Below are positions 43,811 through 55,503 of a DNA stretch of 64,000 nucleotides, piece by piece. This stretch comes from Paraburkholderia sp. UYCP14C (GTDB taxonomy: Bacteria > Pseudomonadota > Gammaproteobacteria > Burkholderiales > Burkholderiaceae). The notes under the pieces were generated by a model, which made no database searches, had not been told where the DNA came from, and saw only the letters and a list, made by a program, of their open reading frames with translations. Positions within the stretch are counted from its first letter, which is position 1. Each line of letters opens with the position of its first letter. A program made the position numbers and the translations under genes. The stretch covers positions 186,001 to 250,000 of the forward strand of contig NZ_SELS01000004.1 of NCBI RefSeq assembly GCF_004197395.1, in the 5' to 3' direction.

Positions 43811-44689
43811 ATGACCCAGCCTCTGAAGACTTCCGACGCGCCGCTCGCGTATCCGCGCACACCGTCGCTGCAATTGCCGCCAGGCAGTTGCGACTCGCAC
43901 TGCCACATCTACGGACCGTTCGACCGCTATCCGCTGCCCGACGAACGCAGCTTCAACCCCGCGCTCGCGCCCGAAAGCGCGTTGCGCACATGGCACGAGC
44001 GCTTCGGCTTCAGCCGCGCGGTGATCGTGCAAAGCCAGGGGCACGGCTTCGATCATCGGCCGCTGCTCGACGCGCTGCGCGATGGCGCGGGCCGTTATCG
44101 CGGCGTCGCGCTGGTGCGGCCGACCGACCCCGACTCGCAGATCGCCGAATTCGCCGCCGCCGGCGTGTGCGGCGCGCGCTTTCACTTTCTCGCGCATCTG
44201 GGCGGGCGCACCGATCTCGACGTGATCCGCAACATCGCGGCGAAGATCCGGCCATTCGGCTGGCACGTCGCGATCCACGTGGCCGGCAACGATATCGTCG
44301 AGTACGCGCCGTTCATCCTGTCGCTCGACATGCCCGTCGTGATCGACCACATGGCGCGCGTCGACATCGGCGACGGTCCGGACGGCGCGGCGGTGAACGC
44401 GCTGCGCCGTCTGATGGACAGCGGACGCGTGTGGGTAAAGCTCAGCGCCGCCGACCGTCTGTCGAAGACCGGCACGCCGTTTCACGACGTGCTGCCGGTC
44501 GCGCGCAGTCTCGCCGCGCATGCGCCGCAGCGCGTGCTATGGGGCAGCGACTGGCCGCACGTCAACCTGCACGGCCCGATGCCCGACGACGGCGATCTCA
44601 CCGACCTGATCGCGCAGATCGTGCCGGACGAGCAACAACGTCGCTTGCTGCTGGTCGACAACCCCGTCGAGTGTTTTGGCTTCGAGTAA
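43811..44689 (+). CDS. Amidohydrolase-2 family hydrolase (2-pyrone-4,6-dicarboxylate lactonase-like)
   Basis: The 292-residue TIM-barrel metallohydrolase has the N-terminal metal motif CDSHCHIYGPFDRYPLPDER. It also has FHFLAHLGG, VVIDHMARVD and the late catalytic Asp in LWGSDWPHVN. These are the landmarks of LigI-type lactonases, which open pyrone lactones. GAGGAG precedes ATG 43811. A pyrone-type or other lactone intermediate fits the CMD and SDR neighbours, but the substrate is inferred. Confidence 0.85.
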   Translation: MTQPLKTSDAPLAYPRTPSLQLPPGSCDSHCHIYGPFDRYPLPDERSFNPALAPESALRTWHERFGFSRAVIVQSQGHGFDHRPLLDALRDGAGRYRGVALVRPTDPDSQIAEFAAAGVCGARFHFLAHLGGRTDLDVIRNIAAKIRPFGWHVAIHVAGNDIVEYAPFILSLDMPVVIDHMARVDIGDGPDGAAVNALRRLMDSGRVWVKLSAADRLSKTGTPFHDVLPVARSLAAHAPQRVLWGSDWPHVNLHGPMPDDGDLTDLIAQIVPDEQQRRLLLVDNPVECFGFE

Positions 44690-44693
44690 AACC

Positions 44694-45998
44694 ATGTCCT
44701 CTTCCCCGATGTCCGCCGCGCAAGGTGCCGCTTTCGCCAGCGGCGCGCTGCACAGCGCGTCGCGCAAAAACCTGCTGCGGTTGGTGCCGCTGCTCGCGAT
44801 CGGTTACTTCTTCAACTACATCGATCGCACCAACATCGGGTTCGCCGCGCTGACGATGAATCACGATCTCGGCCTGACCAACACGCAGTTCGGCGCGGCG
44901 GCGGGGATGTTCTTCATCGGCTACTGCCTGCTCGAAGTGCCGAGCAATCTCGCGCTGTACCGCTTCGGCGCGCGCCGCTGGCTCGCGCGAATCATGATCT
45001 CGTGGGGACTGCTCGCGAGCGCCTGCGCGTTCGTCGGCGGGCCGACCAGCTTCTACATCCTGCGCATCCTGACCGGTGCCGCCGAAGCGGGCTTCTTTCC
45101 GGGCGTGCTGTTTTATCTGTCGTGCTGGTTTCCCGCGCAGAATCGCGTGCGGATTCTCGCGTGGTTTCTCGTCGCGATTCCGCTTTCGTCGGTGGTCGGT
45201 GGACCGATGTCGGTGGCAATCATGTCGATGGACGGCATCGCGGGCCTGCACGGCTGGCAGTGGCTATTCCTGCTCGAAGGCCTGCCGGCCTGCGTGCTCG
45301 GGGTGCTGACCCTGCTGTTGCTGCGCGACCGGCCGCAGGACGCAACATGGCTCACGTCCGACGAGCGCACCGCGCTGCTCGACGCACTGGAACAGGAGAA
45401 TGCGCGCATCCCGAAGAAGAACTTCGGCGCGGCCATCCGCGATCCGAAGGTCTGGATCATGACCGGCATCCTGTTCAGCTATTGGATCGGCATCAACGGC
45501 ATCGCGATCTGGCTGCCGCTGATCCTGAAAGGACACGGTCTGACGAATACGATGGTCGGCTTTCTGTCGGGCTTGCCGTATCTGGTCGCGGCGATCGTGA
45601 TGAACGTCTGGGCACGCTGGATGGATCGCTCCGGACATCACTGCGTGCATCTCGTCGCGGCCTGTCTCGTCGCCGCGGCCGGGCTGGCCTTCTCGGTGAT
45701 GTTCGATGCGCTCGCGCCGGCGATGATCGGCATCGTGCTTGCCGTGATCGGCCTGAGTTCCGCGCGGCCGGCGTTCTACAGCCTGCCGTCGCGTTACCTG
45801 AGCGGCGTCGCGGCCGCGGGCGGCATGGCCTTCATCAACGCGACCGGGAGCCTCGGCGGCTATGTGGGTCCGTGGATGGTCGGGGTGCTGAAGGACGCCA
45901 CGCATTCGTTCTTTGCGGGCATGGTCGCGATGTCGGCAATGCTGGTGGTCGCGGCGGCGCTGACCGGGGTGCTGATCGCGGTGACGAAGGAGGCGTGA
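44694..45998 (+). CDS. MFS transporter, anion:cation symporter (ACS) family
   Basis: The 434-residue carrier has twelve helices. ACS features are LLAIGYFFNYIDRTNIGFAA, FIGYCLLEVPSNLALYRFGAR and LTGAAEAGFFPGVLFYLSCW. Members take up aromatic acids, hexuronates or tartrate-like acids with protons. The start is ATG 44694; a TTG at 44676 is in frame but overlaps the previous gene. It is the last gene of the cluster, giving it two different uptake systems. Confidence 0.88.
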   Translation: MSSSPMSAAQGAAFASGALHSASRKNLLRLVPLLAIGYFFNYIDRTNIGFAALTMNHDLGLTNTQFGAAAGMFFIGYCLLEVPSNLALYRFGARRWLARIMISWGLLASACAFVGGPTSFYILRILTGAAEAGFFPGVLFYLSCWFPAQNRVRILAWFLVAIPLSSVVGGPMSVAIMSMDGIAGLHGWQWLFLLEGLPACVLGVLTLLLLRDRPQDATWLTSDERTALLDALEQENARIPKKNFGAAIRDPKVWIMTGILFSYWIGINGIAIWLPLILKGHGLTNTMVGFLSGLPYLVAAIVMNVWARWMDRSGHHCVHLVAACLVAAAGLAFSVMFDALAPAMIGIVLAVIGLSSARPAFYSLPSRYLSGVAAAGGMAFINATGSLGGYVGPWMVGVLKDATHSFFAGMVAMSAMLVVAAALTGVLIAVTKEA

Positions 45999-46119
45999 AG
46001 CGGGGGCGTAAAGCGGGCGCCCCACCCTACTGCCACCACGCTGTCAGTAGCACTCCCGCACACTCCTTCTCACGCCATCCGGCGCTTGAACGGCCTACTG
46101 CCAACCGAAGGAGAGTGTC

Positions 46120-46503
46120 ATGTCCGCATTGCCCAAAGTCGTTGCCTGGTTCGAAATCCCGTCCGTCGATTTCGATCGCGCGGTGCGCTTTTACGAAGCC
46201 GCGCTCGACACCACACTGAATCGCCAGGAGATCGGCGGTCAGCCGATCGCCGTGTTCAGCTACGAGGAGCCCGCGACCGGCGGCGCGATCGTCCATGGTC
46301 CGTCGATGACACCCGGCGCCGACGGCGTCACCGTCTACCTGAACGCGCAGCCCACCGTCGACGCCGCGCTGGCGCGCATCGAACGGGCGGGCGGCAAGAC
46401 CGACGGTCCGGTGATCAAGCTGCCGCAGGACATCGGCTATATCGCGTTCTTCACCGATAGCGAAGGCAATCGCCTCGGTCTGCATTCGCGCACCAACGGC
46501 TAG
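46120..46503 (+). CDS. VOC (glyoxalase/bleomycin resistance) family protein
   Basis: The 127-residue protein has a single vicinal-oxygen-chelate domain: VAWFEIPSVDFDRAVRFYE at the N-terminus, VTVYLNAQPTVDAALARIE and FFTDSEGNRLGLHS at the C-terminus with the metal Glu/His positions. The function is unknown beyond the fold. AAGGAGAG precedes the ATG. It is followed by a WYL regulator that may control it. Confidence 0.85.
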   Translation: MSALPKVVAWFEIPSVDFDRAVRFYEAALDTTLNRQEIGGQPIAVFSYEEPATGGAIVHGPSMTPGADGVTVYLNAQPTVDAALARIERAGGKTDGPVIKLPQDIGYIAFFTDSEGNRLGLHSRTNG

Positions 46504-46595
46504 GCGCGTCTGAAGCCGCCGCGCCCCAACCGAAGGCCGTCATGCGGCGCTATCATCGCGGGACCGTCCCCCTGCTCCTCTACCCGACGCCCACG

Positions 46596-47285
46596 ATGAC
46601 GCGCCGCGCCGACCGCCTGTTCCAGATCGCCGAACTGCTGCGCGGCCGGCGCCTGACCACCGCGCAGCAGCTGGCCGACTGGCTGAACATCTCGCTGCGC
46701 ACGGTCTATCGCGACGTGCGCGATCTGCAGTTGTCAGGGGTGCCGATCGAGGGCGAAGCAGGGATCGGCTATCGGCTGTCGCGCTCGGCGAGTCTGCCGC
46801 CGCTCACCTTCACCGCCGACGAACTCGCCGCGCTCGCCGCCGGCGCACGCATGCTCGAATCGTGGGGCGGCGCGGGCTTCGCTAGCGGCGCGCGGGGCGC
46901 GCTCGCGAAGATCGCGTCGGCGATGCCCGCCGACAAGCGCGCGGCGCTCGAACGGCTCGCGATCTTCGCGCCGTCTTTTCACATCAAAGGGGATTTTTCG
47001 ACGCAGCTCGACACGCTGCATCGCGCGATCGATACGCGCCAGGTGGTGCGCTTCGCGTACACCGACGCGAACGGCGCCGACACCGAGCGTCGCGTCTGGC
47101 CGCTCGCGCTCGCGTACTGGGGCGCGCGCTGGACCCTCGGCGCATGGTGTGAACTGCGCGGGGACTTCCGCAATTTCGGACTGGAGAAGATCCGCGATCT
47201 CGCAGTGCTGGAGACTTATCCGGACCAGGAAGGCAGACGGCTCGCGGATTTGCTGCGGCATGTGAACGCGCGGCCGAATCGATGA
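46596..47285 (+). CDS. HTH (DeoR-like) and WYL-domain transcriptional regulator (YafY type)
   Basis: The 229-residue protein has an N-terminal winged helix (MTRRADRLFQIAELLRGRR, LADWLNISLRTVYRDVRDLQ). A WYL domain follows from about residue 140, with VVRFAYTD and LALAYWGARWTLGAWCELR. WYL proteins sense ligands or nucleic acid and regulate nearby genes. The start is put at ATG 46596 on family grounds; an ATG 18 codons upstream is in frame. Confidence 0.87.
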   Translation: MTRRADRLFQIAELLRGRRLTTAQQLADWLNISLRTVYRDVRDLQLSGVPIEGEAGIGYRLSRSASLPPLTFTADELAALAAGARMLESWGGAGFASGARGALAKIASAMPADKRAALERLAIFAPSFHIKGDFSTQLDTLHRAIDTRQVVRFAYTDANGADTERRVWPLALAYWGARWTLGAWCELRGDFRNFGLEKIRDLAVLETYPDQEGRRLADLLRHVNARPNR

Positions 47286-47288
47286 AAA

Positions 47289-47313
47289 GGATCGCGATGA
47301 GGCACCGCGATCC
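47289..47313. terminator. hairpin between convergent WYL and pntB genes
   Basis: GGATCGCG (47289-47296) and CGCGATCC (47306-47313) form a perfect 8-bp stem with a 9-nt loop in the 52-bp gap of two convergent genes. There is no clear T-tract, so it is only a candidate bidirectional terminator. Confidence 0.4.
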
Positions 47314-47337
47314 TGAGGTCCGCTCACCGCTGACGAT

Positions 47338-48789
<1,452 letters not shown>

Positions 48790-49116
48790 TTACGCACCCT
48801 CCTTGCCGGCCGCCGGGAGCTTCTTCGGTTCCTTCTTCTTGAACATCTCCAGCATTCGCCGAGTGACGAGGAATCCGCCGAACACGTTGACGGCCGCGAG
48901 CGCGACCGCGATCGTGCCGAAGAACTTGCCGGCGCTGCCCACCGTGAGACCCGCCGCGAGCATCGCACCGACGATCACGATCGCCGAGATCGCATTGGTC
49001 ACCGCCATCAGCGGCGTATGCAGCGCGGGCGTGACGTTCCAGACCACGTGATAGCCGACGTAGATCGCCAGCACGAAGATGATCAGGTTGATCACCGTGT
49101 GATTGATGACTTCCAT
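48790..49116 (-). CDS. pntAB: NAD(P) transhydrogenase subunit alpha part 2
   Basis: The 108-residue membrane subunit ([41 protein letters not shown]) corresponds to the membrane domain at the C-terminus of E. coli PntA, here a separate gene. It lies 10 bp after pntAA and its stop touches the pntB start. The three-gene layout is usual in Burkholderia and Rhodospirillum. Confidence 0.96.
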   Translation of the reverse strand: MEVINHTVINLIIFVLAIYVGYHVVWNVTPALHTPLMAVTNAISAIVIVGAMLAAGLTVGSAGKFFGTIAVALAAVNVFGGFLVTRRMLEMFKKKEPKKLPAAGKEGA

Positions 49117-49126
49117 CTTCGGCCTC

Positions 49127-50269
49127 CTATGCTTTGCGCGCGACCTGGCCGTCGCGGGCCAGCAGCGTGGCCGCGACGATGTCGTCCGCGAGATCGATAT
49201 TCAGCGTGCCTTCCTTCGTGACGATCAGCTTCAGGAAGTCGAGCAGGTTGCGCGCGTACAGCGACGACGCGTCGGCGGGCACCATCGCGGCGAGATTCGT
49301 ATAGCCGACGATCTGCACGCCGTAGCGCACCACCACCTGCTCCGCCTCGGTCAGCGGACAGTTGCCGCCGCGCCGGCCGTCGACCTCCGCGCCGCGGCCG
49401 GCCGCGAGATCGACGATCACCGAGCCCGGTTTCATCGCCTGCACCATGTCGACCGAGATCAGCGTCGGCGCGGCGCGGCCCGGAATCAGCGCGGTCGAGA
49501 TCACGATGTCGGCCTGCTTGGCGCGCTCGTGCACCAACGCCGACTGGCGCGCGAGCCACGACGGCGGCATCGGCCGCGCATAGCCGCCGACGCCCTGCGC
49601 GGCTTCGCGCTCTTCGTCGGTTTCGTAGGGCACGTCGAGAAACTTGGCGCCGAGCGATTCGATCTGCTCTTTCACGGCCGGACGCACGTCGGACGCCTCC
49701 AGCACCGCGCCGAGGCGCTTCGCGGTGGCGATCGCCTGCAGGCCGGCCACGCCCGCGCCGAGGATCAGCACGCGCGCGGCCTTCACGGTGCCGGCCGCGG
49801 TCATCAGCATCGGCATGAAGCGCGGATAGAGCGTCGCCGCGAGCAGCACCGCCTTGTAGCCGGCGATATTCGCCTGCGATGAGAGCACGTCGAGGCTTTG
49901 CGCGCGCGTCGTGCGCGGCGCGGCTTCGAGCGCGAACGCGGTGACGCCGGCCGCGGCGAGTTTGCCCGCGTTGTCGGCATTGAAAGGATCGAGCATGCCG
50001 ACGAGCGTCGCGCCGCGCTTCATCAGCGGCAATTCGGAATCGGTAGGGGATTGGACTTTGAGGACGAGATCGGCGCCGAACGCGGTGGCGGCATCGACGA
50101 TTTCCGCGCCCACGGCCGTATAGGCGTCATCGGGAAAGCTCGCGCCTGCGCCGGCGCCGCTCTGGAGCGTGACGCGGTGGCCTTGCGCCACGTATTTCTT
50201 GACCGTCTCGGGCGTCGCGGCAACTCGGGTTTCATGCGCGCGCGTCTCGGCTGGCACTCCGATGTGCAT
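49127..50269 (-). CDS. pntAA: NAD(P) transhydrogenase subunit alpha part 1
   Basis: The 380-residue NAD(H)-binding domain I has [20 protein letters not shown] at the N-terminus, the nucleotide loop [21 protein letters not shown] and [17 protein letters not shown]. The start ATG 50269 follows GAGGAGGA. It is the first gene of the pntAA-pntAB-pntB unit. Confidence 0.96.
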   Translation of the reverse strand: MHIGVPAETRAHETRVAATPETVKKYVAQGHRVTLQSGAGAGASFPDDAYTAVGAEIVDAATAFGADLVLKVQSPTDSELPLMKRGATLVGMLDPFNADNAGKLAAAGVTAFALEAAPRTTRAQSLDVLSSQANIAGYKAVLLAATLYPRFMPMLMTAAGTVKAARVLILGAGVAGLQAIATAKRLGAVLEASDVRPAVKEQIESLGAKFLDVPYETDEEREAAQGVGGYARPMPPSWLARQSALVHERAKQADIVISTALIPGRAAPTLISVDMVQAMKPGSVIVDLAAGRGAEVDGRRGGNCPLTEAEQVVVRYGVQIVGYTNLAAMVPADASSLYARNLLDFLKLIVTKEGTLNIDLADDIVAATLLARDGQVARKA

Positions 50270-50535
50270 CGCTGTTCCTCCTCGACTTCCTGTTTGGCGA
50301 CAGAGCTGCCGACGAGGCACGCCGGCATGCAAACGCAAATGCAACGGCTAACGCAGGCCCCACTTTAACCGAAACCGCCGCCTCATCGAAATCGGGGTCG
50401 ATGCGAATGCGCGGCGGACCGCCAAACGGTTAGCGGGCGGGCGCGAACCCGCGAGAGCCGCCACCGGCCATGGTCCGGCCCGGCGCCGGCCCGCCGCCCG
50501 GCAGCCGGCGCGCATAACCGGTAAAATGCGCAGCC

Positions 50536-51015
50536 ATGAAACCGGAAACCTGGCTGCCGCACGTGACCGTCGCGGCGATCGTCGAGCGTGACGGGTGCTT
50601 CCTGCTGGTCGAGGAACATACGGCCGCCGGCCTGCGCCTGAACCAGCCCGCCGGTCATCTCGAGGCGGGCGAAACGCTGCTGGAAGCGGTGGTCCGCGAA
50701 ACGTTCGAGGAAACCGCCCATCCGTTCGCGCCCGAGGCGCTGGTCGGCATGTACATGACCCACTTCGAGCGACCGGACCGCGCGGGCACCACGTACCTGC
50801 GCTTCGCCTATTGCGGCGCGGGCGGCGAGCCGGACCCGGCAAGTTCGCTCGATCCCGACATCGTCCGCACGCTGTGGATGAGCGCCGATGAGTTGCGCGC
50901 ATGCCCGGAGCGGCATCGCACGCCGCTCGTGATGCAGTGCATCGACGATTACCTGGCCGGCCGGCGTTTCCCGCTCGATTTCGTCCATACGCATTCGGTC
51001 GCGCCGAAGCGATGA
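50536..51015 (+). CDS. nudJ: NUDIX hydrolase (NudJ-like phosphatase)
   Basis: The 159-residue protein has a complete Nudix box GHLEAGETLLEAVVRETFEE with the catalytic RETFEE glutamates, preceded by HVTVAAIVERDG. NudJ hydrolyses thiamine and nucleoside di/triphosphates. As in many beta-proteobacteria it precedes mnmA, 60 bp away. A TAAAAT hexamer lies about 8 bp before the ATG. Confidence 0.88.
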   Translation: MKPETWLPHVTVAAIVERDGCFLLVEEHTAAGLRLNQPAGHLEAGETLLEAVVRETFEETAHPFAPEALVGMYMTHFERPDRAGTTYLRFAYCGAGGEPDPASSLDPDIVRTLWMSADELRACPERHRTPLVMQCIDDYLAGRRFPLDFVHTHSVAPKR

Positions 51016-51075
51016 CGCCGTCACGAGCGGCCCCCACAAGATCCATGCAGTGATGCAGCACCCAGTGAGTACCTT

Positions 51076-52338
51076 ATGAGCAAGCGGAAAGTCGTAGTAG
51101 GCATGTCGGGCGGCGTCGATTCGTCGGTCACCGCGTGGCTGCTGAAGGAACAGGGCTACGACGTGGTCGGCCTGTTCATGAAGAACTGGGAAGACGACGA
51201 CGACAGCGAATACTGCTCGACGCGCCAGGACTGGATCGACGTGGTGTCGGTCGCGGACCTGATCGGCATCGACGTCGAGGCGGTCAACTTCGCGGCCGAG
51301 TACAAGGACCGCGTGTTCGCCGAGTTCCTGCGCGAATATTCGGCCGGCCGCACGCCGAACCCGGACGTGCTGTGCAACGCCGAAATCAAGTTCAAGGCCT
51401 TCCTCGATCACGCGATGTCGCTCGGTGCCGAAACCATCGCGACCGGCCACTATGCGCGCGTGCGCCAGAACCACGAGCGCGACGGCCGCTTCGAGCTGCT
51501 GAAGGCGCTCGATCATACGAAAGACCAGTCGTACTTCCTGCATCGGCTGAACCAGGCGCAGTTGTCGAAGACGCTGTTCCCGCTCGGCGAGATTCCCAAG
51601 ACCAAAGTGCGCGAGATCGCCGCGCAGATCGGCCTGCCGAACGCGAAGAAGAAGGATTCGACCGGCATCTGCTTCATCGGCGAGCGGCCGTTCCGCGACT
51701 TCCTGAACCGCTATCTGCCGACCAAACCCGGCCCGATGAAGACCACCGACGGCAAGATCGTCGGCGAGCACATCGGCCTCGCGTTCTACACGTTCGGCCA
51801 GCGCAAGGGCATCGGCCTCGGCGGCAGCAAGGACGGCAGCGGCGAGCCGTGGTTCGCCGCCGGCAAGGATATTCCGAGCAATACGCTGTACGTCGCGCAG
51901 GGACACGACCATCCGTGGCTGCTGTGCCATACGCTGTCGGCGGGCAACACCAGCTGGGTCGCGGGCGAGCCGCCGGCCGACGGCTTCGCGTGCGGCGCGA
52001 AGACGCGCTACCGGCAGGCCGACGCGGCGTGCACGTTCAACGCCGCGGCGGCAGGCGGTGCGGGCGAAGGCCTGTTCGAGCTGAGCTTCGACGCCGCGCA
52101 GTGGGCCGTCACGCCGGGACAATCGGCGGTGCTGTACGACGGCGACGTGTGCCTCGGCGGCGGCATCATCGAACGCGCGATGACTGGGCAGCCGGCCGAG
52201 CTGCCGCAGGACCAGGCGCCGAAACAGACGCGCGCGCAGCGTCGCAAGCAGTCGCACAAGCCGAAGCACCCGCAAGGCCAGCCGCAGGACGAGCCGCAAA
52301 CTCCGCGCCAAAAAGCGACGCTGCTCGGCGCGCGTTGA
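51076..52338 (+). CDS. mnmA: tRNA-specific 2-thiouridylase MnmA
   Basis: MnmA thiolates U34 of Lys, Glu and Gln tRNAs. The P-loop is [15 protein letters not shown]; catalytic cysteines are in [12 protein letters not shown] and [10 protein letters not shown]. At 420 residues it is about 50 longer than E. coli MnmA. The excess is a strongly basic, Gln/Pro/Lys-rich C-terminal tail after about residue 375, likely disordered and possibly RNA-binding. Confidence 0.96.
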   Translation: MSKRKVVVGMSGGVDSSVTAWLLKEQGYDVVGLFMKNWEDDDDSEYCSTRQDWIDVVSVADLIGIDVEAVNFAAEYKDRVFAEFLREYSAGRTPNPDVLCNAEIKFKAFLDHAMSLGAETIATGHYARVRQNHERDGRFELLKALDHTKDQSYFLHRLNQAQLSKTLFPLGEIPKTKVREIAAQIGLPNAKKKDSTGICFIGERPFRDFLNRYLPTKPGPMKTTDGKIVGEHIGLAFYTFGQRKGIGLGGSKDGSGEPWFAAGKDIPSNTLYVAQGHDHPWLLCHTLSAGNTSWVAGEPPADGFACGAKTRYRQADAACTFNAAAAGGAGEGLFELSFDAAQWAVTPGQSAVLYDGDVCLGGGIIERAMTGQPAELPQDQAPKQTRAQRRKQSHKPKHPQGQPQDEPQTPRQKATLLGAR

Positions 52339-52613
52339 GCGATGCATAACGGCGCGCGCGACGGGTCGCACCACTCCGACACGCGCGCGCCGTTCAGCCT
52401 CGCCGTTCATCCCGCTCCCCCGCCCCGCGCAGTCACACACGCTTCACCTTTGCGTGCGACGCTTGGCTTTCATTCGCACGCCTCATCTCCGGACTTCTCC
52501 GGTCCTCGCCTCGCCGTCACCCGCAGCCGCCAGTTTTCCTTCGCAACGGATACCGTCCGCGCGCCTCGCGCGGACGATCCCGCCGCAACGATCTTCACTG
52601 CCCTGGAGTCCCC

Positions 52614-54224
52614 ATGTTTTCTCGACGCTATCTGGCCATGTGGTGCGCAATCGCGCTCGCCGTGGTGTGTGCCGCGCTCGCCGCGACGCATCGCCTGTCG
52701 TGGTTCTGGCTCTTCGTGCCGGCCGCGCTCGTCGCGCTCGGCGTGTTCGACCTGACGCAACAGCGCCACGCGATCCTGCGCAATTACCCGCTGTGGGGCC
52801 ACCTGCGTTTCATTTTCGAATTCATCCGCCCGGAGATCCGTCAGTATTTCGTCGAGGACGATACCGACGAAAAGCCGTTCTCGCGCGCGCAACGCAGCAT
52901 CGTCTACCAGCGCGCGAAGAACGATGTCGACAGCCGCCCATACGGCACACGGATCGACGTGAAGGCGGTCGCGCACGAATGGATCAGCCACTCGCTCGCG
53001 CCGACCTCGCTCGACGGTCACGACTTTCGCATCGTCGTCGGACCCGATCGCGCGCAGCCGTATTCGATGTCGATCTTCAACGTGTCGGCGATGAGCTTCG
53101 GCTCGCTATCGGCCAACGCGATCATGGCGCTGAACCTCGGCGCGAAAAAAGGCAACTTCGCGCACGACACCGGCGAAGGCTCGATGTCGAAATATCATCG
53201 CGAGCATGGCGGCGACATCATCTGGGAAATCGCCTCCGGTTACTTTGGATGCCGTAACGACGACGGCACCTTCAATGCCGAGAAGTTCGCCAAACAGGCC
53301 GCGGAACCTCAGGTGAAGATGATCGAGGTGAAACTGTCGCAAGGCGCGAAGCCCGGTCACGGCGGCGTGCTGCCGGCCGCGAAGATCACGCCCGAAATCG
53401 CCGAGACGCGCGGCGTGCCGATGGGCCGCGACTGCATCTCGCCCGCCACGCACTCCGAGTTCTCGACGCCGCGCGAGCTGCTCGAATTCGTCGAGCGGCT
53501 GCGCACGCTGTCGGGCGGCAAGCCGACCGGCTTCAAGCTGTGCATCGGGCATCCGTGGGAATTCTTCGGGATCGCGAAAGCGATGCTGGAAACGGGCATC
53601 CTGCCGGACTTCATCGTCGTCGACGGCGCCGAAGGCGGCACCGGCGCGGCGCCGCTCGAATTCACCGATCACGTCGGCGTGCCGTTGCAGGAAGGGCTGC
53701 TGTTCGTGCACAACACGCTGGTCGGCATCGGTCTGCGGCAGCGCATCCGCATCGGCGCGAGCGGCAAGATGATCACCGCGTTCGATATCGCGAAGACGCT
53801 TGCGATCGGCGCGGACTGGGTCAACGCGGCGCGCGGCTTCATGTTCGCGGTCGGCTGCATCCAGGCCCAAACTTGCCACACCGGCCGCTGTCCGACCGGC
53901 GTCGCGACCCAGGACCCGGTGCGCCAGCGCGCGCTCGTCGTGCCGGACAAGGCCGATCGCGTGTTCAATTTCCACCACAACACGCTGCACGCGTTGCAGG
54001 AAATCATCCAGGCCGCCGGGCTGCGGCATCCGGCGGAGCTGCGCGCGCATCACATCGTGCGGCGCGTGTCGTCGCATGAGGTGCGGCTGATGTCGGACCT
54101 GCTCAAGTATCTCGAACCGAACGATCTGCTCGACGGCAGATATCGCTATACGCTGTTCGAGAAGTACTGGCCGATCGCGCAAAGCGATTCGTTCTCGCCG
54201 AAGGCGGAGCTGGCGGCGAGCTGA
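52614..54224 (+). CDS. FMN-binding glutamate synthase family protein
   Basis: The 536-residue protein has two N-terminal membrane helices (residues 5-45), then a GltB-like FMN/TIM-barrel domain with MSFGSLSANAIMALNLGAKK, KPGHGGVLPAAKIT, FIVVDGAEGGTGAAPLEF and CHTGRCPTGVATQDP. It resembles the synthase domain of glutamate synthase but lacks the glutaminase and the GltD partner, so its real reaction is unknown. It stands alone between mnmA and glyQ. The 275 bp upstream shows no gene. Confidence 0.88.
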   Translation: MFSRRYLAMWCAIALAVVCAALAATHRLSWFWLFVPAALVALGVFDLTQQRHAILRNYPLWGHLRFIFEFIRPEIRQYFVEDDTDEKPFSRAQRSIVYQRAKNDVDSRPYGTRIDVKAVAHEWISHSLAPTSLDGHDFRIVVGPDRAQPYSMSIFNVSAMSFGSLSANAIMALNLGAKKGNFAHDTGEGSMSKYHREHGGDIIWEIASGYFGCRNDDGTFNAEKFAKQAAEPQVKMIEVKLSQGAKPGHGGVLPAAKITPEIAETRGVPMGRDCISPATHSEFSTPRELLEFVERLRTLSGGKPTGFKLCIGHPWEFFGIAKAMLETGILPDFIVVDGAEGGTGAAPLEFTDHVGVPLQEGLLFVHNTLVGIGLRQRIRIGASGKMITAFDIAKTLAIGADWVNAARGFMFAVGCIQAQTCHTGRCPTGVATQDPVRQRALVVPDKADRVFNFHHNTLHALQEIIQAAGLRHPAELRAHHIVRRVSSHEVRLMSDLLKYLEPNDLLDGRYRYTLFEKYWPIAQSDSFSPKAELAAS

Positions 54225-54239
54225 GTCGCCGCGTGCGAA

Positions 54240-54279
54240 CCAGCGTGGCATCGCCGGCGTTGCGCCGATGCCGCGCTGG
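54240..54279. terminator. long hairpin after the GltB-like gene
   Basis: CCAGCGTGGCATCG (54240-54253) and CGATGCCGCGCTGG (54266-54279) pair over 14 bp with a single mismatch (G-U in RNA) and a 12-nt loop. It starts 16 bp after the stop codon. There is no T-tract, so it may be a message-end stabiliser or a rho-linked terminator. Confidence 0.5.
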
Positions 54280-54480
54280 CGTCGCGCCGGCCTCGACGGG
54301 CCCTTCGTGGGCCTTCTCGCGCCGCCCATCGCCCAAAAACCGCATCGCGGCCCGCCCGACCCCGCAAAACGGGCCGCCCCCCTTTCCTTTCCGTTAAAAT
54401 CTCCGGTTTAGCACTTCGCTCCACGGCCCCCTCGCGCGCTTCGGCGCAAGCGGCACGGCCTCATGCCCGAAAGGCACTTC

Positions 54481-55488
54481 ATGCTCACGTTTCAGCAAAT
54501 CATCCTGACCTTGCAGTCCTACTGGGACAAGCAGGGCTGCGCGTTGCTCCAGCCGATCGACATGGAAGTCGGCGCGGGCACGTCTCACGTCCATACGTTT
54601 CTGCGCGCGATCGGCCCCGAGCCGTGGCGCGCCGCCTACGTGCAACCGTCGCGCCGCCCGAAAGACGGCCGCTACGGCGAGAACCCGAACCGTCTGCAGC
54701 ATTACTACCAGTACCAGGTGGTGCTCAAGCCCGCGCCGGAAAACATCCTCGACCTGTACCTCGGCTCGCTCGAAGCCCTCGGCTTCGACCTGAAGCAGAA
54801 CGACGTGCGTTTCGTCGAGGACGACTGGGAAAATCCGACGCTCGGCGCGTGGGGTCTGGGCTGGGAAGTGTGGCTGAACGGCATGGAAGTGACGCAGTTC
54901 ACGTACTTCCAGCAGGTCGGCGGTCTGGACTGCAAGCCGGTGCTCGGCGAAATCACCTACGGTCTCGAGCGCCTCGCGATGTATCTGCAGAAGGTCGAGA
55001 ATGTCTACGACCTCGTCTGGACCGAGTGGGAAGAGCAAGGCCCGAACGGCCCCGAACTGCGCCGCCTGACTTACGGCGACGTGTATCACCAGAACGAGGT
55101 TGAGCAGTCCACCTACAACTTCGAGCACGCGAACGTCGATCTGCTGTTCACGTTCTTCAACAGCTACGAAGCGGAAGCGAAGCGCATGATCGACGCGCAG
55201 ATCGCGCTGCCCGCCTATGAACTCGTGCTGAAGGCCGGCCACACGTTCAACCTGCTCGACGCGCGCGGCGCGATCTCGGTCACGGAACGCGCGGCGTATA
55301 TCGGCCGGATTCGCGCGCTGTCGCGTCTGGTCGCGCAGGCCTACTACGAATCGCGCGAAAAGCTCGGCTTCCCGATGCTCGGCAATCCGGTGCACGGTGT
55401 GCCCGGCCTCACCACCGACGAGCAGGAAGCCGCGATGCCCGCGTGGGCGCCGCCGCTGAAAGTCGAACGCAAGATCGACCAGGACTGA
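54481..55488 (+). CDS. glyQ: Glycyl-tRNA synthetase alpha subunit
   Basis: The 335-residue catalytic subunit of the bacterial alpha2beta2 enzyme reads [59 protein letters not shown] and [19 protein letters not shown]. The start is ATG 54481; AAGG lies about 10 nt upstream. glyS follows at 15 bp. TTAAAAT near 54393 is a plausible -10. Confidence 0.97.
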   Translation: MLTFQQIILTLQSYWDKQGCALLQPIDMEVGAGTSHVHTFLRAIGPEPWRAAYVQPSRRPKDGRYGENPNRLQHYYQYQVVLKPAPENILDLYLGSLEALGFDLKQNDVRFVEDDWENPTLGAWGLGWEVWLNGMEVTQFTYFQQVGGLDCKPVLGEITYGLERLAMYLQKVENVYDLVWTEWEEQGPNGPELRRLTYGDVYHQNEVEQSTYNFEHANVDLLFTFFNSYEAEAKRMIDAQIALPAYELVLKAGHTFNLLDARGAISVTERAAYIGRIRALSRLVAQAYYESREKLGFPMLGNPVHGVPGLTTDEQEAAMPAWAPPLKVERKIDQD

Positions 55489-55503
55489 CGAGAACTTCAA
55501 CCA

